Shown here: piece by piece, positions 1 through 5,920 of the stretch | Numbering within the stretch: position 1 is the first letter of the stretch | Layout: every line of letters begins with the position of its first letter | From: Trueperaceae bacterium | GTDB lineage: Bacteria; Deinococcota; Deinococci; Deinococcales; Trueperaceae | Direction of reading: 5' to 3' | Assembly (NCBI GenBank): GCA_007122815.1 | Contig: SKSV01000059.1 | Location: forward strand, 1 to 5,920 | Length of the DNA stretch: 5,920 nt | The notes under the pieces: model-generated | The model's database searches: none | Seen by the model: the letters and a program-made list of their open reading frames with translations, nothing else | Told to the model about the DNA's origin: nothing | Translations under genes and position numbers: made by a program

Positions 1-1
1 C

Positions 2-1171
2 GCCGACCTGGCGCAAGGCCGCTTCTCCTTCGCCCTGCGCGGGTGGGTACCCAGCGCGGACCGCCAGAAGGTCGTCGACGCCCTCGTCAAGCAGTTCGGT
101 GACGACGTCGTGGTCGAGCACCGTCCCGCCGACGAGCATCACGACGTGGGGGTCCCGGTGCGCCTAGAGAACGCGCCCTGGGCGCGGCCCTTCCAGGGGC
201 TGCTGTCGGTCTTCGCGCCGCCCGCCTACGGCAGCTTCGACCCCACCTGGACGATGGCCATCTTCTTCCCGCTCTTCTTCGGCGTGATCGTGGGCGACAT
301 GGCGTTCGGGCTGCTCATCGCCCTCTTGGCGTGGCTGCTGCGACGCCGTAGCAAGGCCGGCAAGGCGCTGTCCCTGGGACCGCTGAACATGGTCATCCCG
401 GCGGACGCGCTCGACTGGATCTCCTCGATCATGTACTACAGCGCCGGCTGGACGGTCGTGTGGGGCTTCATCTACGGCGAGTTCTTCGGCACCTTCCTCG
501 AGCACTTCCCGCCTGGCAGGCCGGTCTTCTACCCGCCCAAGGAGGGCTACGACGGGATGATCCAGATCCTCCTGTTCCGCGTGGAGATCTTCCTGCCGGT
601 GATCCTCCTGGCCATCGCCTTCGGGGTCATCCACGTGCTCGGAGGCTGGCTCATACGAGTCGTGTACGGCATCAAGCACGGCGACATGAAGCACGTCTAC
701 GAGGGCATCGGCATGTTCACGGGCCTGGTCGCTCTGGTGATCTTCGCGACCGCCTTCCTGACCGACAACGTCAACCCCGTCGTCAACGGGATCGTCGCCG
801 TGGGGTTGGCCGTCTTCGGCGTCTGCGTGGTCTTGGCCCGCATGCCGATGATGCTCATCGAGCTCGTCTCCAACGGCGGCAACATGCTCAGCTACCTCCG
901 TCTCTTCGCGGTTGGACTGGCCGCTGCGCTGGTGGCGAAGCTGGCGACCGAGCTCGGCTTCGCGATCTCGGGTTCACTCCCGATCATCGGCCCCATCCTG
1001 GGCATCGTGATCGGGGTCTTCGTGCACCTGCTGGCGTTGACCCTCAAGATCATCGGTTACACCCTGCAACCCTTGCGTCTCCACTACGTCGAGTTCTTCA
1101 CCAAGTTCGGCTTCTACGAGAACTCAGGCCGTCCGTACCAGCCGTTCAGGCTCCTGGGAGGGAAACAATGA
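2..1171 (+). CDS. atpI: V/A-type ATPase subunit I, C-terminal part (5' truncated by window)
   Basis: This is the membrane stator subunit (a-subunit equivalent), which provides the ion half-channels beside the rotor ring. The frame is open from base 2, so the gene starts upstream. About 389 residues are visible, roughly the last 60% of a family member of about 640-660 aa. The visible part opens with the end of the cytoplasmic domain (GWVPSADR). A hydrophobic domain follows, with about seven to eight membrane segments beginning at FFPLFFGVIVGDMAFG. The family's conserved arginine in SYLRLFAVG is encoded at 899-901. A second arginine, in LQPLRLHYVEFF, is encoded at 1076-1078, with a glutamine three residues before it (1067-1069). 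Residues at these positions are thought to drive ion exchange in the Thermus enzyme (recalled knowledge). The stop codon overlaps the K start as ATGA. Identity is secure; the N-terminal half cannot be judged. Confidence 0.96.
   Translation, partial: ADLAQGRFSFALRGWVPSADRQKVVDALVKQFGDDVVVEHRPADEHHDVGVPVRLENAPWARPFQGLLSVFAPPAYGSFDPTWTMAIFFPLFFGVIVGDMAFGLLIALLAWLLRRRSKAGKALSLGPLNMVIPADALDWISSIMYYSAGWTVVWGFIYGEFFGTFLEHFPPGRPVFYPPKEGYDGMIQILLFRVEIFLPVILLAIAFGVIHVLGGWLIRVVYGIKHGDMKHVYEGIGMFTGLVALVIFATAFLTDNVNPVVNGIVAVGLAVFGVCVVLARMPMMLIELVSNGGNMLSYLRLFAVGLAAALVAKLATELGFAISGSLPIIGPILGIVIGVFVHLLALTLKIIGYTLQPLRLHYVEFFTKFGFYENSGRPYQPFRLLGGKQ
1156..1162 (+). promoter_or_regulatory. Ribosome binding site for subunit K
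   Basis: GGGAGGG lies 5 bases before the ATG at 1168, inside the last codons of the I gene. It is a strong Shine-Dalgarno match. That fits the need for many K copies per complex, since the proteolipid forms a multi-copy ring while I is present once. Confidence 0.8.
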
Positions 1172-1467
1172 ACACGTTCGCTCGCGTCTTCGTCCTGCTG
1201 CTCGCCATCGCGCCGCTGTCGCTGGCCTTCGCCCAAACCGACGGTGGCGTCGGAGCTGGCTTGATCGCCATCGGCGCCGCCCTCGCCATCGGGATCTCCG
1301 CGATCGCCACGGCCATGGCGATGGGCACGATCGGGTCCGCTGGCGTGGGTGCGCTCGTCGAGCGCCCGCAGGCCTTCGGTCAGATCCTCATCTACCTCGT
1401 GATCCCCGAGACGATCATCATCTTCGGCTTCGTCATCGCCTTCTTGATCAACGGCCAGATCGGGTAA
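1168..1467 (+). CDS. atpK: V/A-type ATPase subunit K (rotor-ring proteolipid, c-subunit equivalent)
   Basis: This 99-aa protein is the ion-carrying proteolipid that assembles into the membrane rotor ring. Residues 1-22 look like a signal peptide: R6, a hydrophobic core, and an AFA motif before Q23. Helix 1 spans about 29-60, is Ala/Gly-rich and ends in the polar loop ERPQ (65-68). Helix 2 spans about 71-95 and carries the ion-binding glutamate E81 in VIPETIIIFGF. The size corresponds to a single two-helix hairpin, as in Thermus, and not to the duplicated four-helix form of Enterococcus hirae NtpK. The ATG overlaps the I stop by 4 bp and has a good ribosome binding site. The reading frame is open far upstream (to about 460), but that stretch is a shadow of subunit I. 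M52 appears to sit where Na+-type rings keep a glutamine, so proton coupling is inferred. Confidence 0.97.
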   Translation: MNTFARVFVLLLAIAPLSLAFAQTDGGVGAGLIAIGAALAIGISAIATAMAMGTIGSAGVGALVERPQAFGQILIYLVIPETIIIFGFVIAFLINGQIG

Positions 1468-1480
1468 TCCCACGTGGCTG
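1452..1480 (+). other. Possible mRNA hairpin spanning the K stop and E start
   Basis: CGGCCA (1452-1457) can pair with TGGCTG (1475-1480) as six pairs including one G-U. Inside it, GGG (1462-1464) pairs with CCC (1469-1471) around a TAAT loop that is the K stop region. Two bases of the E start codon GTG (1474-1476) would be in the outer stem. A competing fold pairs AGATC (1457-1461) with GATCT (1480-1484) and leaves the GTG in the loop. Pairing is read by eye and no folding energy was computed. Confidence 0.35.
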
Positions 1481-2070
1481 ATCTCACGGCTCTGCTCGAA
1501 CGAGAAGCGAGCGCCGAGATCGACGCCATCGTCTCAGAGGCGCGCGAACGCGCCTCCGAGGTCGTCGCCCGGGCTCAGCAGGAGGCCGATGCGCTCAAGG
1601 CGGCGCGCGAACGCGCAGCCGCGGCGCAGCGCGCCGCGACCCTGGTGCGGGCCGAGAGCGCGGCACGCTTGAAGGCTTCGGCTCTCACGTTGCGCGCTCA
1701 GCACGAGGCGATCGAATCGGTCTTCGAGGCTGCCGGCGAGCGCTTGACCCAGCTCGTCGCCGACGCCAACGCCTACGAACCGGTGCTCACCAGCATGCTC
1801 GACGAGGCGGTGGCCGCGCTGGGTGCCGAGGCGGTGGAGGGGGTGATCGTGGCGAAGAGCGACGTGAGCCTGGCGTCCAAGATCGTCAAGGCCGCCGCCC
1901 TCGACGCGAAGGTCGAAGCGGGCGACGTCAGCGGCGGCGTACGCGTGACCACGGGCCGAGGCAGCAGCGTGGAGAACACCCTAGCCTCCCGGCTCCGCGC
2001 GCTGCGAGAAGAGCTCTCGGCTCCGGTGGCGCAAACGCTCTTCGGCGAGGACGAGGACGCGGAGGGCTGA
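1474..2070 (+). CDS. atpE: V/A-type ATPase subunit E (peripheral stalk)
   Basis: Subunit E pairs with subunit G in the peripheral stalk, which holds the A3B3 head against rotation by binding the top of the head. The product is 198 aa, near the usual length of about 185-200. Residues about 1-85 form a long Ala/Glu/Arg-rich coiled coil (EAS AEIDAIVSEARERASEVVARAQQEA pattern). Residues about 95-191 form the globular head-binding domain, including GGVRVTTGRGSSVENTLASRL and ending near VAQTLFG. An acidic extension, EDEDAEG, follows. The start is GTG, the first possible one after the in-frame TAA of K at 1465, 6 bp after the K stop. No good Shine-Dalgarno is visible, so translation probably depends on ribosomes finishing K. 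Family assignment rests on pattern, length and operon position. Confidence 0.95.
   Translation: MADLTALLEREASAEIDAIVSEARERASEVVARAQQEADALKAARERAAAAQRAATLVRAESAARLKASALTLRAQHEAIESVFEAAGERLTQLVADANAYEPVLTSMLDEAVAALGAEAVEGVIVAKSDVSLASKIVKAAALDAKVEAGDVSGGVRVTTGRGSSVENTLASRLRALREELSAPVAQTLFGEDEDAEG
1533..1620 (+). repeat. Two copies of a 15-bp hairpin-forming repeat within the E gene
   Basis: GGCGCGCGAACGCGC occurs identically at 1539-1553 and 1602-1616. The copies are 63 bp apart, exactly 21 codons or three heptads. Each encodes the coiled-coil segment ARER followed by Ala (residues 23-27 and 44-48). The first copy is the centre of a stem: GAGGCGCG (1537-1544), loop CGAA, CGCGCCTC (1549-1556), extended by CTC/GAG after one mismatch. 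The second has a 5-bp stem around the same CGAA loop, plus three further pairs after a mismatch. The repeat may simply reflect the heptad protein repeat. Confidence 0.6.
2061..2066 (+). promoter_or_regulatory. Ribosome binding site for subunit C
   Basis: GGAGGG ends 6 bases before the GTG at 2073. It lies within the last sense codons of the E gene, so the E tail and the C start signal share bases. It supports GTG 2073 as the C start. Confidence 0.75.
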
Positions 2071-2072
2071 GG

Positions 2073-3122
2073 GTGGCTAACTACGGCTACCTCAACGCGC
2101 GCGTGCGCGGGATGCGATCGCGCCTGGTGCCACCTGCGTTCGCGGACCAGGTGCTCGCCGGAGGTGGCTTCCAGGGCTTCGTCAACGCCCTCGCACAGAC
2201 TGCCTACGCGACCGACCTCGAGTCGGCCAGGGCGACCGGTGGCGCCGGGCAGAGCGCTGCGGAGCGTGCCTCGCTCTCGGCCGTAGACGAGGCCATCGCG
2301 GCCCACTTCCGGCGCACCGCCGAGGCGCTCATGCGGTACGCCGAGGGGGACGCCAAGAGGCTGCTGGGGTTGCTGCTCAGGCGTTACGACGTGGCGAACC
2401 TGAAAGCCGTCGCGCGCGCCTTCCACGCCGGCAAGGCGGGGGCGGAGCGCGAGGACGCCGCGGACGCGGTGCTGCCGGCAACGCTCTCCGTGGGGGAGCT
2501 CAGCCCTACGGTGTTGCGCACGATGGCCGGCGCCAGCGACATGGGCGCTGCCGCGCAGGCGCTGGTCGTTGCGCGTCACGCTCTCGCCGATGCCTTCCGC
2601 AGCGCGGTGGCCGGTTACCTGCGAGAGGGCGACTTGCTCGCGCTCGAGCTGTCCCTGGACCAGGCGCACCACGCCAGCGTGCTGGCGGACGCCCGGAAGG
2701 CCGGCGCGCCCGAAGCCTTCCTCGAGTACCTGTCCCTCGAAGTGGACGTGACGAACGTCCTGACCGCGGTCAAGCTGCGCGCTCGTGAGCTCGACGCGGG
2801 GGACTACTTCGTCGAGGGTGGCCTGCACCTCTCCAAGGGGCAGTTCTTGGAGGCGGCCGCGGCCGAGCAAGGCGCCCCGCTTCCCGACCTCAGAGGACCC
2901 TTCAAGGGCGTGCAGGAGCGCGGGGAGCGTCTGGAAGCCGCGCTGCGACAGGCGCTGGAGCGCGCTGCCCGGACCCTCACGGCGGACCCGCTCGACATCG
3001 GGCTCGTCACGCACTTCCTGCGCGCCAAGGAGCGCGAGACGGCGGTGCTGCGGTTGCTGGCGCGCGGCACCTTCTACGGCGTGCCCGCGGACACGCTGAG
3101 ACGGGAGCTGGGCCATGGCTGA
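2073..3122 (+). CDS. atpC: V/A-type ATPase subunit C (central-stalk socket)
   Basis: Subunit C (the eukaryotic d equivalent) is a soluble funnel that sits on the cytoplasmic face of the K ring and receives the D-F shaft, linking V1 to Vo. The product is 349 aa, slightly longer than the Thermus protein (about 323 aa, recalled). It opens with the family signature YGYLNARVRGMRSRL (residues 4-18). It then shows the expected all-helical three-fold pseudo-repeat, with related segments at YDVANLKAVARAF, VDVTNVLTAVKLRA and near LVTHFLRAKERETAVLRL. There is no signal peptide or membrane segment, which suits a soluble subunit. The GTG start is two bases after the E stop and has a good ribosome binding site. 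The last 8 bp overlap the F start. The extra length seems to lie in the Ala/Gly-rich stretch near residues 48-70 and in the region around 110-150; this was judged by eye. Confidence 0.95.
   Translation: MANYGYLNARVRGMRSRLVPPAFADQVLAGGGFQGFVNALAQTAYATDLESARATGGAGQSAAERASLSAVDEAIAAHFRRTAEALMRYAEGDAKRLLGLLLRRYDVANLKAVARAFHAGKAGAEREDAADAVLPATLSVGELSPTVLRTMAGASDMGAAAQALVVARHALADAFRSAVAGYLREGDLLALELSLDQAHHASVLADARKAGAPEAFLEYLSLEVDVTNVLTAVKLRARELDAGDYFVEGGLHLSKGQFLEAAAAEQGAPLPDLRGPFKGVQERGERLEAALRQALERAARTLTADPLDIGLVTHFLRAKERETAVLRLLARGTFYGVPADTLRRELGHG
3103..3107 (+). promoter_or_regulatory. Ribosome binding site for subunit F
   Basis: GGGAG lies 7 bases before the ATG at 3115, inside the C coding sequence. 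It supports the start that overlaps the end of C by 8 bp. Confidence 0.65.
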
Positions 3123-3441
3123 GATGCTCGTCGTAACGGACGCCGAGACCGCCATCGGCTTCCGGCTGGCCGGCGTCGACGTGCTGGAGACCACCCCGGA
3201 AGGCGCTCAAGAGGCCGTCGAGGGCATCATCGCGTCGGACCGTTACGGCCTCGTCGTGGTCGACGAGGGCCTGATGGCCGACCCCGTGAAGGCGCTGGAG
3301 CGTGTGATGCGGGGGCGCGACCTGCCGGTGCTGCTCCCGATGCCGGGGCTCGCCGCGGCTTTCGATCACGAGGCGGACGCCAAGTCGTACATGCAACAGC
3401 TGGTGCGAAGCGCCATCGGCTTCGACATCAAGCTCGACTGA
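3115..3441 (+). CDS. atpF: V/A-type ATPase subunit F (central stalk)
   Basis: Subunit F binds subunit D to form the rotating shaft and modulates ATP hydrolysis. The product is 108 aa, the usual size of about 100-110. It has the family's Rossmann-like pattern. A first strand leads into [16 protein letters not shown] (residues 8-23), then [10 protein letters not shown] (44-53), then LPVLLPMPG (70-78). The C-terminal helix ends in [11 protein letters not shown], matching the conserved ending in which an IG-x-x-IKL motif follows a helix. The ATG overlaps the end of the C gene by 8 bp, indicating translational coupling. It sits between C and A, as in Thermus. Despite its symbol, it is unrelated to the F-type b-subunit also called atpF. 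Confidence 0.96.
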   Translation: MAEMLVVTDAETAIGFRLAGVDVLETTPEGAQEAVEGIIASDRYGLVVVDEGLMADPVKALERVMRGRDLPVLLPMPGLAAAFDHEADAKSYMQQLVRSAIGFDIKLD

Positions 3442-3448
3442 ACCACTC

Positions 3449-3453
3449 GGAGG
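3449..3453 (+). promoter_or_regulatory. Ribosome binding site for subunit A
   Basis: GGAGG lies 4 bases before the ATG at 3458, within the 16-bp gap after F. The spacing is a little short, but the match is good and no other start competes. Confidence 0.75.
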
Positions 3454-3457
3454 CTAC

Positions 3458-5197
3458 ATGGCCATCACTGGCACCATCCAACGCATCTCGGGCCCGGCGG
3501 TCATCGCCCAGGGCATGATGGGGGCGCGCATGTACGACATCGTGCGCGTCGGCGAAGAGAACCTCGTGGGCGAGATAATCCGGCTCGACCGCGACACCGC
3601 CTTCGTGCAGGTGTACGAGGACACCGGTGGGCTCACGGTGGGCGAGAGCGTGGTCTCCACCGGCCTGCCGCTCTCGGTCGAGCTCGGTCCGGGCATGCTC
3701 AACGGTATCTTCGACGGCATCCAGAGGCCGCTGGACAAGATCCAGGAGGCCTCGGGAACCTATATCGACCGAGGTATCACCGTCAACGCGCTGTCGCGCG
3801 AGACGAAGTGGCAGTTCACCCCCAGCGTGGCGGTCGGAGACGAGGTCGAGGCCGGTACACCCATCGGCACCGTGCCCGAGTTCTCCTTCACGCACAAGAT
3901 CCTCGTCCCGCCCAAGCAGGGCGGCGTGGTGAAGAGCATCGTCGCGGAGGGCGAGTACACGGTCGACGACGTGATCGCCACGCTCGAAGACGGCAGCGAG
4001 CTCAAGCTCGCCCACCCCTGGCCGGTGCGCCAACCTCGCCCGGTGGCCCGCAAGCTCGACCCCGTCACGCCCTTCCTGACGGGCATGCGCATCCTTGACG
4101 TGCTGTTCCCGCTGACCATGGGCGGGACGGCCGCGATCCCCGGACCCTTCGGTTCGGGCAAGACCGTCACGCAGCAGTCGATCGCCAAGTTCGGTAACGC
4201 CGACATCGTCGTCTACGTCGGATGCGGGGAACGCGGCAACGAGATGACCGACGTGCTCGTCGAGTTCCCCGAACTGGAGGACCCGCAGACCGGCAACCCG
4301 CTGATGCACCGCACGGTGCTCATCGCGAACACCTCCAACATGCCGGTGGCTGCTCGTGAAGCGTCCATCTACACCGGCATCACCCTCGCGGAGTACTTCC
4401 GCGACCAGGGCTACGGCGTCTCGATCATGGCCGACTCGACCTCCCGCTGGGCGGAGGCGTTGCGCGAGATCTCCTCGCGACTCGAGGAGATGCCCGCCGA
4501 GGAGGGTTACCCGCCCTACCTGGCGTCGCGCCTGGCGGCGTTCTACGAGCGCGGCGGACGCGTGACCACGCTGGCGGGAGAGCAGGGCGCGGTCTCGATC
4601 ATCGGTGCGGTCAGCCCCGCCGGAGGTGACTTCTCCGAGCCCGTCACCCAGGCCACCTTGCGTATCACCGGTTGCTTCTGGGCGCTCGACGCGGCGCTCG
4701 CGCGCCGCCGGCACTTCCCGGCCATCAACTGGAACCGCTCCTACTCGCTCTTCAGCGACATCCTCGAGGACTGGTACCGCGAGCACGTCGCCCAGGATTA
4801 CCCCGACGTGGTCGAGCGCGCCGTGGTGCTGCTGCAGCGCGAGAGCGACCTGCAGGAGGTCGTGCAGCTGGTCGGGCCGGACGCCCTGCAGGACCAGGAG
4901 CGCCTGGTGATCGAGACGGGTCGCATCCTGCGGCAGGACTTCCTGCAGCAGAACGGCTTCGACCCCATCGACGCCTCCTGCTCGCTCGAGAAGGCGTACG
5001 CGATGCTGCAGATGATGCTGAAGTTCTACGACGTCGCGCGCGCCGCGCTCGAGTCTGGCGCGACCGTCGACGAGATCCTCGCCAACACGGTCGTCGAGAA
5101 GATCAACCGCTCCCGCTACGTCGCCGAGGACGAGTTCGCCGCATACCAACAGGACGTGATGCAGGAGCTCGACGCCGGCTTCGCGGTAGCGGCATGA
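3458..5197 (+). CDS. atpA: V/A-type ATPase catalytic subunit A
   Basis: The A subunit holds the catalytic nucleotide site; three copies alternate with three B subunits in the head. The product is 579 aa, the typical bacterial/archaeal length. Domains in order: N-terminal beta-barrel (about 1-70), the A-specific bulge (about 115-190), the nucleotide-binding core (about 200-435) and a C-terminal helical bundle (about 436-579). Key residues are Walker A GPFGSGKT (229-236, K235), catalytic E258 in GCGERGNEM, and Walker B ending at D326 in [10 protein letters not shown]. The stretch [20 protein letters not shown] (336-355) and [13 protein letters not shown] (420-432) are also family hallmarks. The Walker A loop has Ser, not the Cys of eukaryotic vacuolar enzymes. 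The gene is uninterrupted: there is no intein at the P-loop, a known intein site in some archaeal and yeast homologues. It starts 16 bp after F. Confidence 0.98.
   Translation: MAITGTIQRISGPAVIAQGMMGARMYDIVRVGEENLVGEIIRLDRDTAFVQVYEDTGGLTVGESVVSTGLPLSVELGPGMLNGIFDGIQRPLDKIQEASGTYIDRGITVNALSRETKWQFTPSVAVGDEVEAGTPIGTVPEFSFTHKILVPPKQGGVVKSIVAEGEYTVDDVIATLEDGSELKLAHPWPVRQPRPVARKLDPVTPFLTGMRILDVLFPLTMGGTAAIPGPFGSGKTVTQQSIAKFGNADIVVYVGCGERGNEMTDVLVEFPELEDPQTGNPLMHRTVLIANTSNMPVAAREASIYTGITLAEYFRDQGYGVSIMADSTSRWAEALREISSRLEEMPAEEGYPPYLASRLAAFYERGGRVTTLAGEQGAVSIIGAVSPAGGDFSEPVTQATLRITGCFWALDAALARRRHFPAINWNRSYSLFSDILEDWYREHVAQDYPDVVERAVVLLQRESDLQEVVQLVGPDALQDQERLVIETGRILRQDFLQQNGFDPIDASCSLEKAYAMLQMMLKFYDVARAALESGATVDEILANTVVEKINRSRYVAEDEFAAYQQDVMQELDAGFAVAA
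4469..4491 (+). repeat. Perfect 9-bp inverted repeat inside the A gene
   Basis: ATCTCCTCG (4469-4477) and CGAGGAGAT (4483-4491) are exact reverse complements separated by the 5-base loop CGACT. They encode part of the highly conserved EISSRLEEM segment, so the symmetry may be a by-product of codon choice. It is not followed by a T-run, so it is not an intrinsic terminator. Confidence 0.6.
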
Positions 5198-5201
5198 GGG
5201 C

Positions 5202-5207
5202 AGGAGG
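5202..5207 (+). promoter_or_regulatory. Ribosome binding site for subunit B
   Basis: AGGAGG, a full anti-Shine-Dalgarno core match, ends 6 bases before the GTG at 5214. It decides the B start. An ATG at 5212, two bases earlier, is in another frame and is followed at once by TGA. Confidence 0.85.
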
Positions 5208-5213
5208 CTTGAT

Positions 5214-5920
5214 GTGAGCACGCTCCTCAAGAAGCGCTACACCGAGGTCAGCTACGTCTCCGGCCCTCTGCTCTTCCTGCAGAACGCGCCGGACCTCAGC
5301 TACAACGCCATCGTCAGCATCACCGACGGGACCGGGCGCGTGCGCGGTGGCCAGGTGATCGAGGTCTCCACGGAGTTCACGGTGCTGCAGGTCTTCGAGG
5401 AGACCTCCGGAATCGACCTCTCGAGCACCACCGTCGACCTGGTCGAGAACGTCGCTCGGCTGGGAGTCTCCAAGGACATGATCGGGCGGCGCTTCAGCGG
5501 TACCGGCGCCCCCATCGACGACCTGCCGGCCGTGATAGCCGACAAGCGCCTGCCGATCGGCGGCGCGCCCATCAACCCCGTCGCGCGCGCCAAGCCCGAG
5601 GAGTTCATCCAGACGGGTGTCTCCACGATCGACACGCTGATCAGCCTGGTGCGTGGGCAGAAGCTCCCGATCTTCTCCGGCTCGGGACTGCCCGCGAACG
5701 AGCTCGCCGCGCAGATCGCGCGTCAAGCGACGGTGGTCGGTGAGGACAGCGAGTTCGCGGTGGTCTTCGCGGCGATGGGCGTCACGCAGCGCGAGCTGAC
5801 GTTCTTCACGCAGGAGTTCGAGCGCACCGGCGCGCTGGCGCGTTCGGTGCTGTTCCTCAACAAGGCCGACGACCCGGCGGTGGAGCGCCTGCTGACCCCC
5901 AAGATGGCGCTCACGGCGGC
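5214..5920 (+). CDS. atpB: V/A-type ATPase subunit B (non-catalytic nucleotide-binding), 3' truncated by window
   Basis: Subunit B alternates with A in the A3B3 head and supplies the arginine finger to the catalytic interface. The frame is open from GTG 5214 to the window edge. 235 residues are visible, about half of a family member of about 460-480 aa. The N-terminal beta-barrel carries YVSGPLLFLQNA (14-25) and DGTGRVRGGQVIEVS (38-52). A conserved stretch follows at GVSKDMIGRRFSGTGAPID (84-102). The position equivalent to the P-loop reads SGSGLPANELAAQIARQAT (155-173), without GKT, which marks the non-catalytic B type rather than A. FERTGALARSVLFLNKADDP (202-221) is also typical. The insertion-prone loop after IARQAT is short (VVGEDSE). 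The arginine finger lies beyond the window. The gene starts 16 bp after A with a strong ribosome binding site. Confidence 0.97.
   Translation, partial: MSTLLKKRYTEVSYVSGPLLFLQNAPDLSYNAIVSITDGTGRVRGGQVIEVSTEFTVLQVFEETSGIDLSSTTVDLVENVARLGVSKDMIGRRFSGTGAPIDDLPAVIADKRLPIGGAPINPVARAKPEEFIQTGVSTIDTLISLVRGQKLPIFSGSGLPANELAAQIARQATVVGEDSEFAVVFAAMGVTQRELTFFTQEFERTGALARSVLFLNKADDPAVERLLTPKMALTA

Noticed and set aside
1..109. Treating GTG 110 as the start of subunit I
   Set aside because: The frame is open to the window edge and the preceding residues (GWVPSADR) match the family, so the true start is upstream.
460..1467. A 335-codon frame that would make K a long fusion protein
   Set aside because: Only the last 99 residues are proteolipid. 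The upstream part is an Arg/Pro/His-rich shadow of subunit I, and ATG 1168 has its own ribosome binding site.
1773..3194. A 473-codon minus-strand open frame opposite E and C
   Set aside because: It spans two real gene boundaries on the other strand, has biased composition and no motif, and is a GC-bias shadow.
4141..4170. Possible intein or insertion at the Walker A site of A
   Set aside because: The P-loop GPFGSGKT is continuous and flanked by normal sequence, so there is no intein.
4484..4492. Internal start in A: GAGGAG followed by in-frame ATG (Met345)
   Set aside because: The purine run abuts the ATG without the spacing needed, lies in a stem, and codes for the invariant EEMP motif.
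3428..5230. A 600-codon open frame on the minus strand opposite the A gene
   Set aside because: Its product is a low-complexity Asp/Arg/His/Val-rich sequence with no recognisable domain. Long antisense open frames are expected opposite genes with strong G/C third-position bias. The + strand is unambiguously subunit A.
1..5920. Search for an undescribed system, mobile element, CRISPR array, tRNA or terminator
   Set aside because: Coding sequence of one known complex fills the window and gaps are at most 16 bp. No repeats of CRISPR type, no transposase and no T-tract hairpin were seen.

Overview
The window is an internal slice of one operon encoding a rotary V/A-type ATPase (ATP synthase) of bacterial type. 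Every gene is on the + strand, in the order I(partial)-K-E-C-F-A-B(partial). This matches the Thermus/Deinococcus order G-I-L(K)-E-C-F-A-B-D as I recall it. Subunit G would be expected just upstream of the window and subunit D just downstream. DNA is very GC-rich, with strong G/C preference at third codon positions. The A, B and K protein sequences resemble the Thermus thermophilus enzyme, with B nearly co-linear from memory. I therefore infer a high-GC member of the Deinococcota (Deinococcus/Truepera/Thermus lineage). The sequence alone does not fix the genus.

Layout: 2-1171 is the C-terminal part of membrane stator subunit I. 1168-1467 is the rotor-ring proteolipid K. 1474-2070 is peripheral-stalk subunit E. 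2073-3122 is central socket subunit C. 3115-3441 is central-stalk subunit F. 3458-5197 is catalytic subunit A. 5214-5920 is the first half of non-catalytic nucleotide-binding subunit B. Junctions are tight: 4-bp overlap, 6-bp gap, 2-bp gap, 8-bp overlap, 16-bp gap, 16-bp gap. No promoter, terminator, RNA gene, mobile element or CRISPR array was seen, and no non-coding stretch exceeds 16 bp.

How the genes work together: A and B form the A3B3 head where ATP is made or hydrolysed. F (with D, outside the window) forms the central shaft, which sits on C and the K ring. I, anchored by E (and G, outside), forms the stator half-channels. The essential ion-carrier glutamate in K and the arginines in I are visible, as are Walker A, the catalytic glutamate and Walker B in A.

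I found no undescribed system here. The second-look items are small. They are a possible start-occluding hairpin at the K/E junction, a pair of repeated hairpins early in the E gene, a start-stop ATGTGA overlapping the B start, a perfect 9-bp inverted repeat inside the A gene, a signal-peptide-like N-terminus plus likely proton-type site in K, and an acidic tail on E that doubles as the C ribosome binding site.
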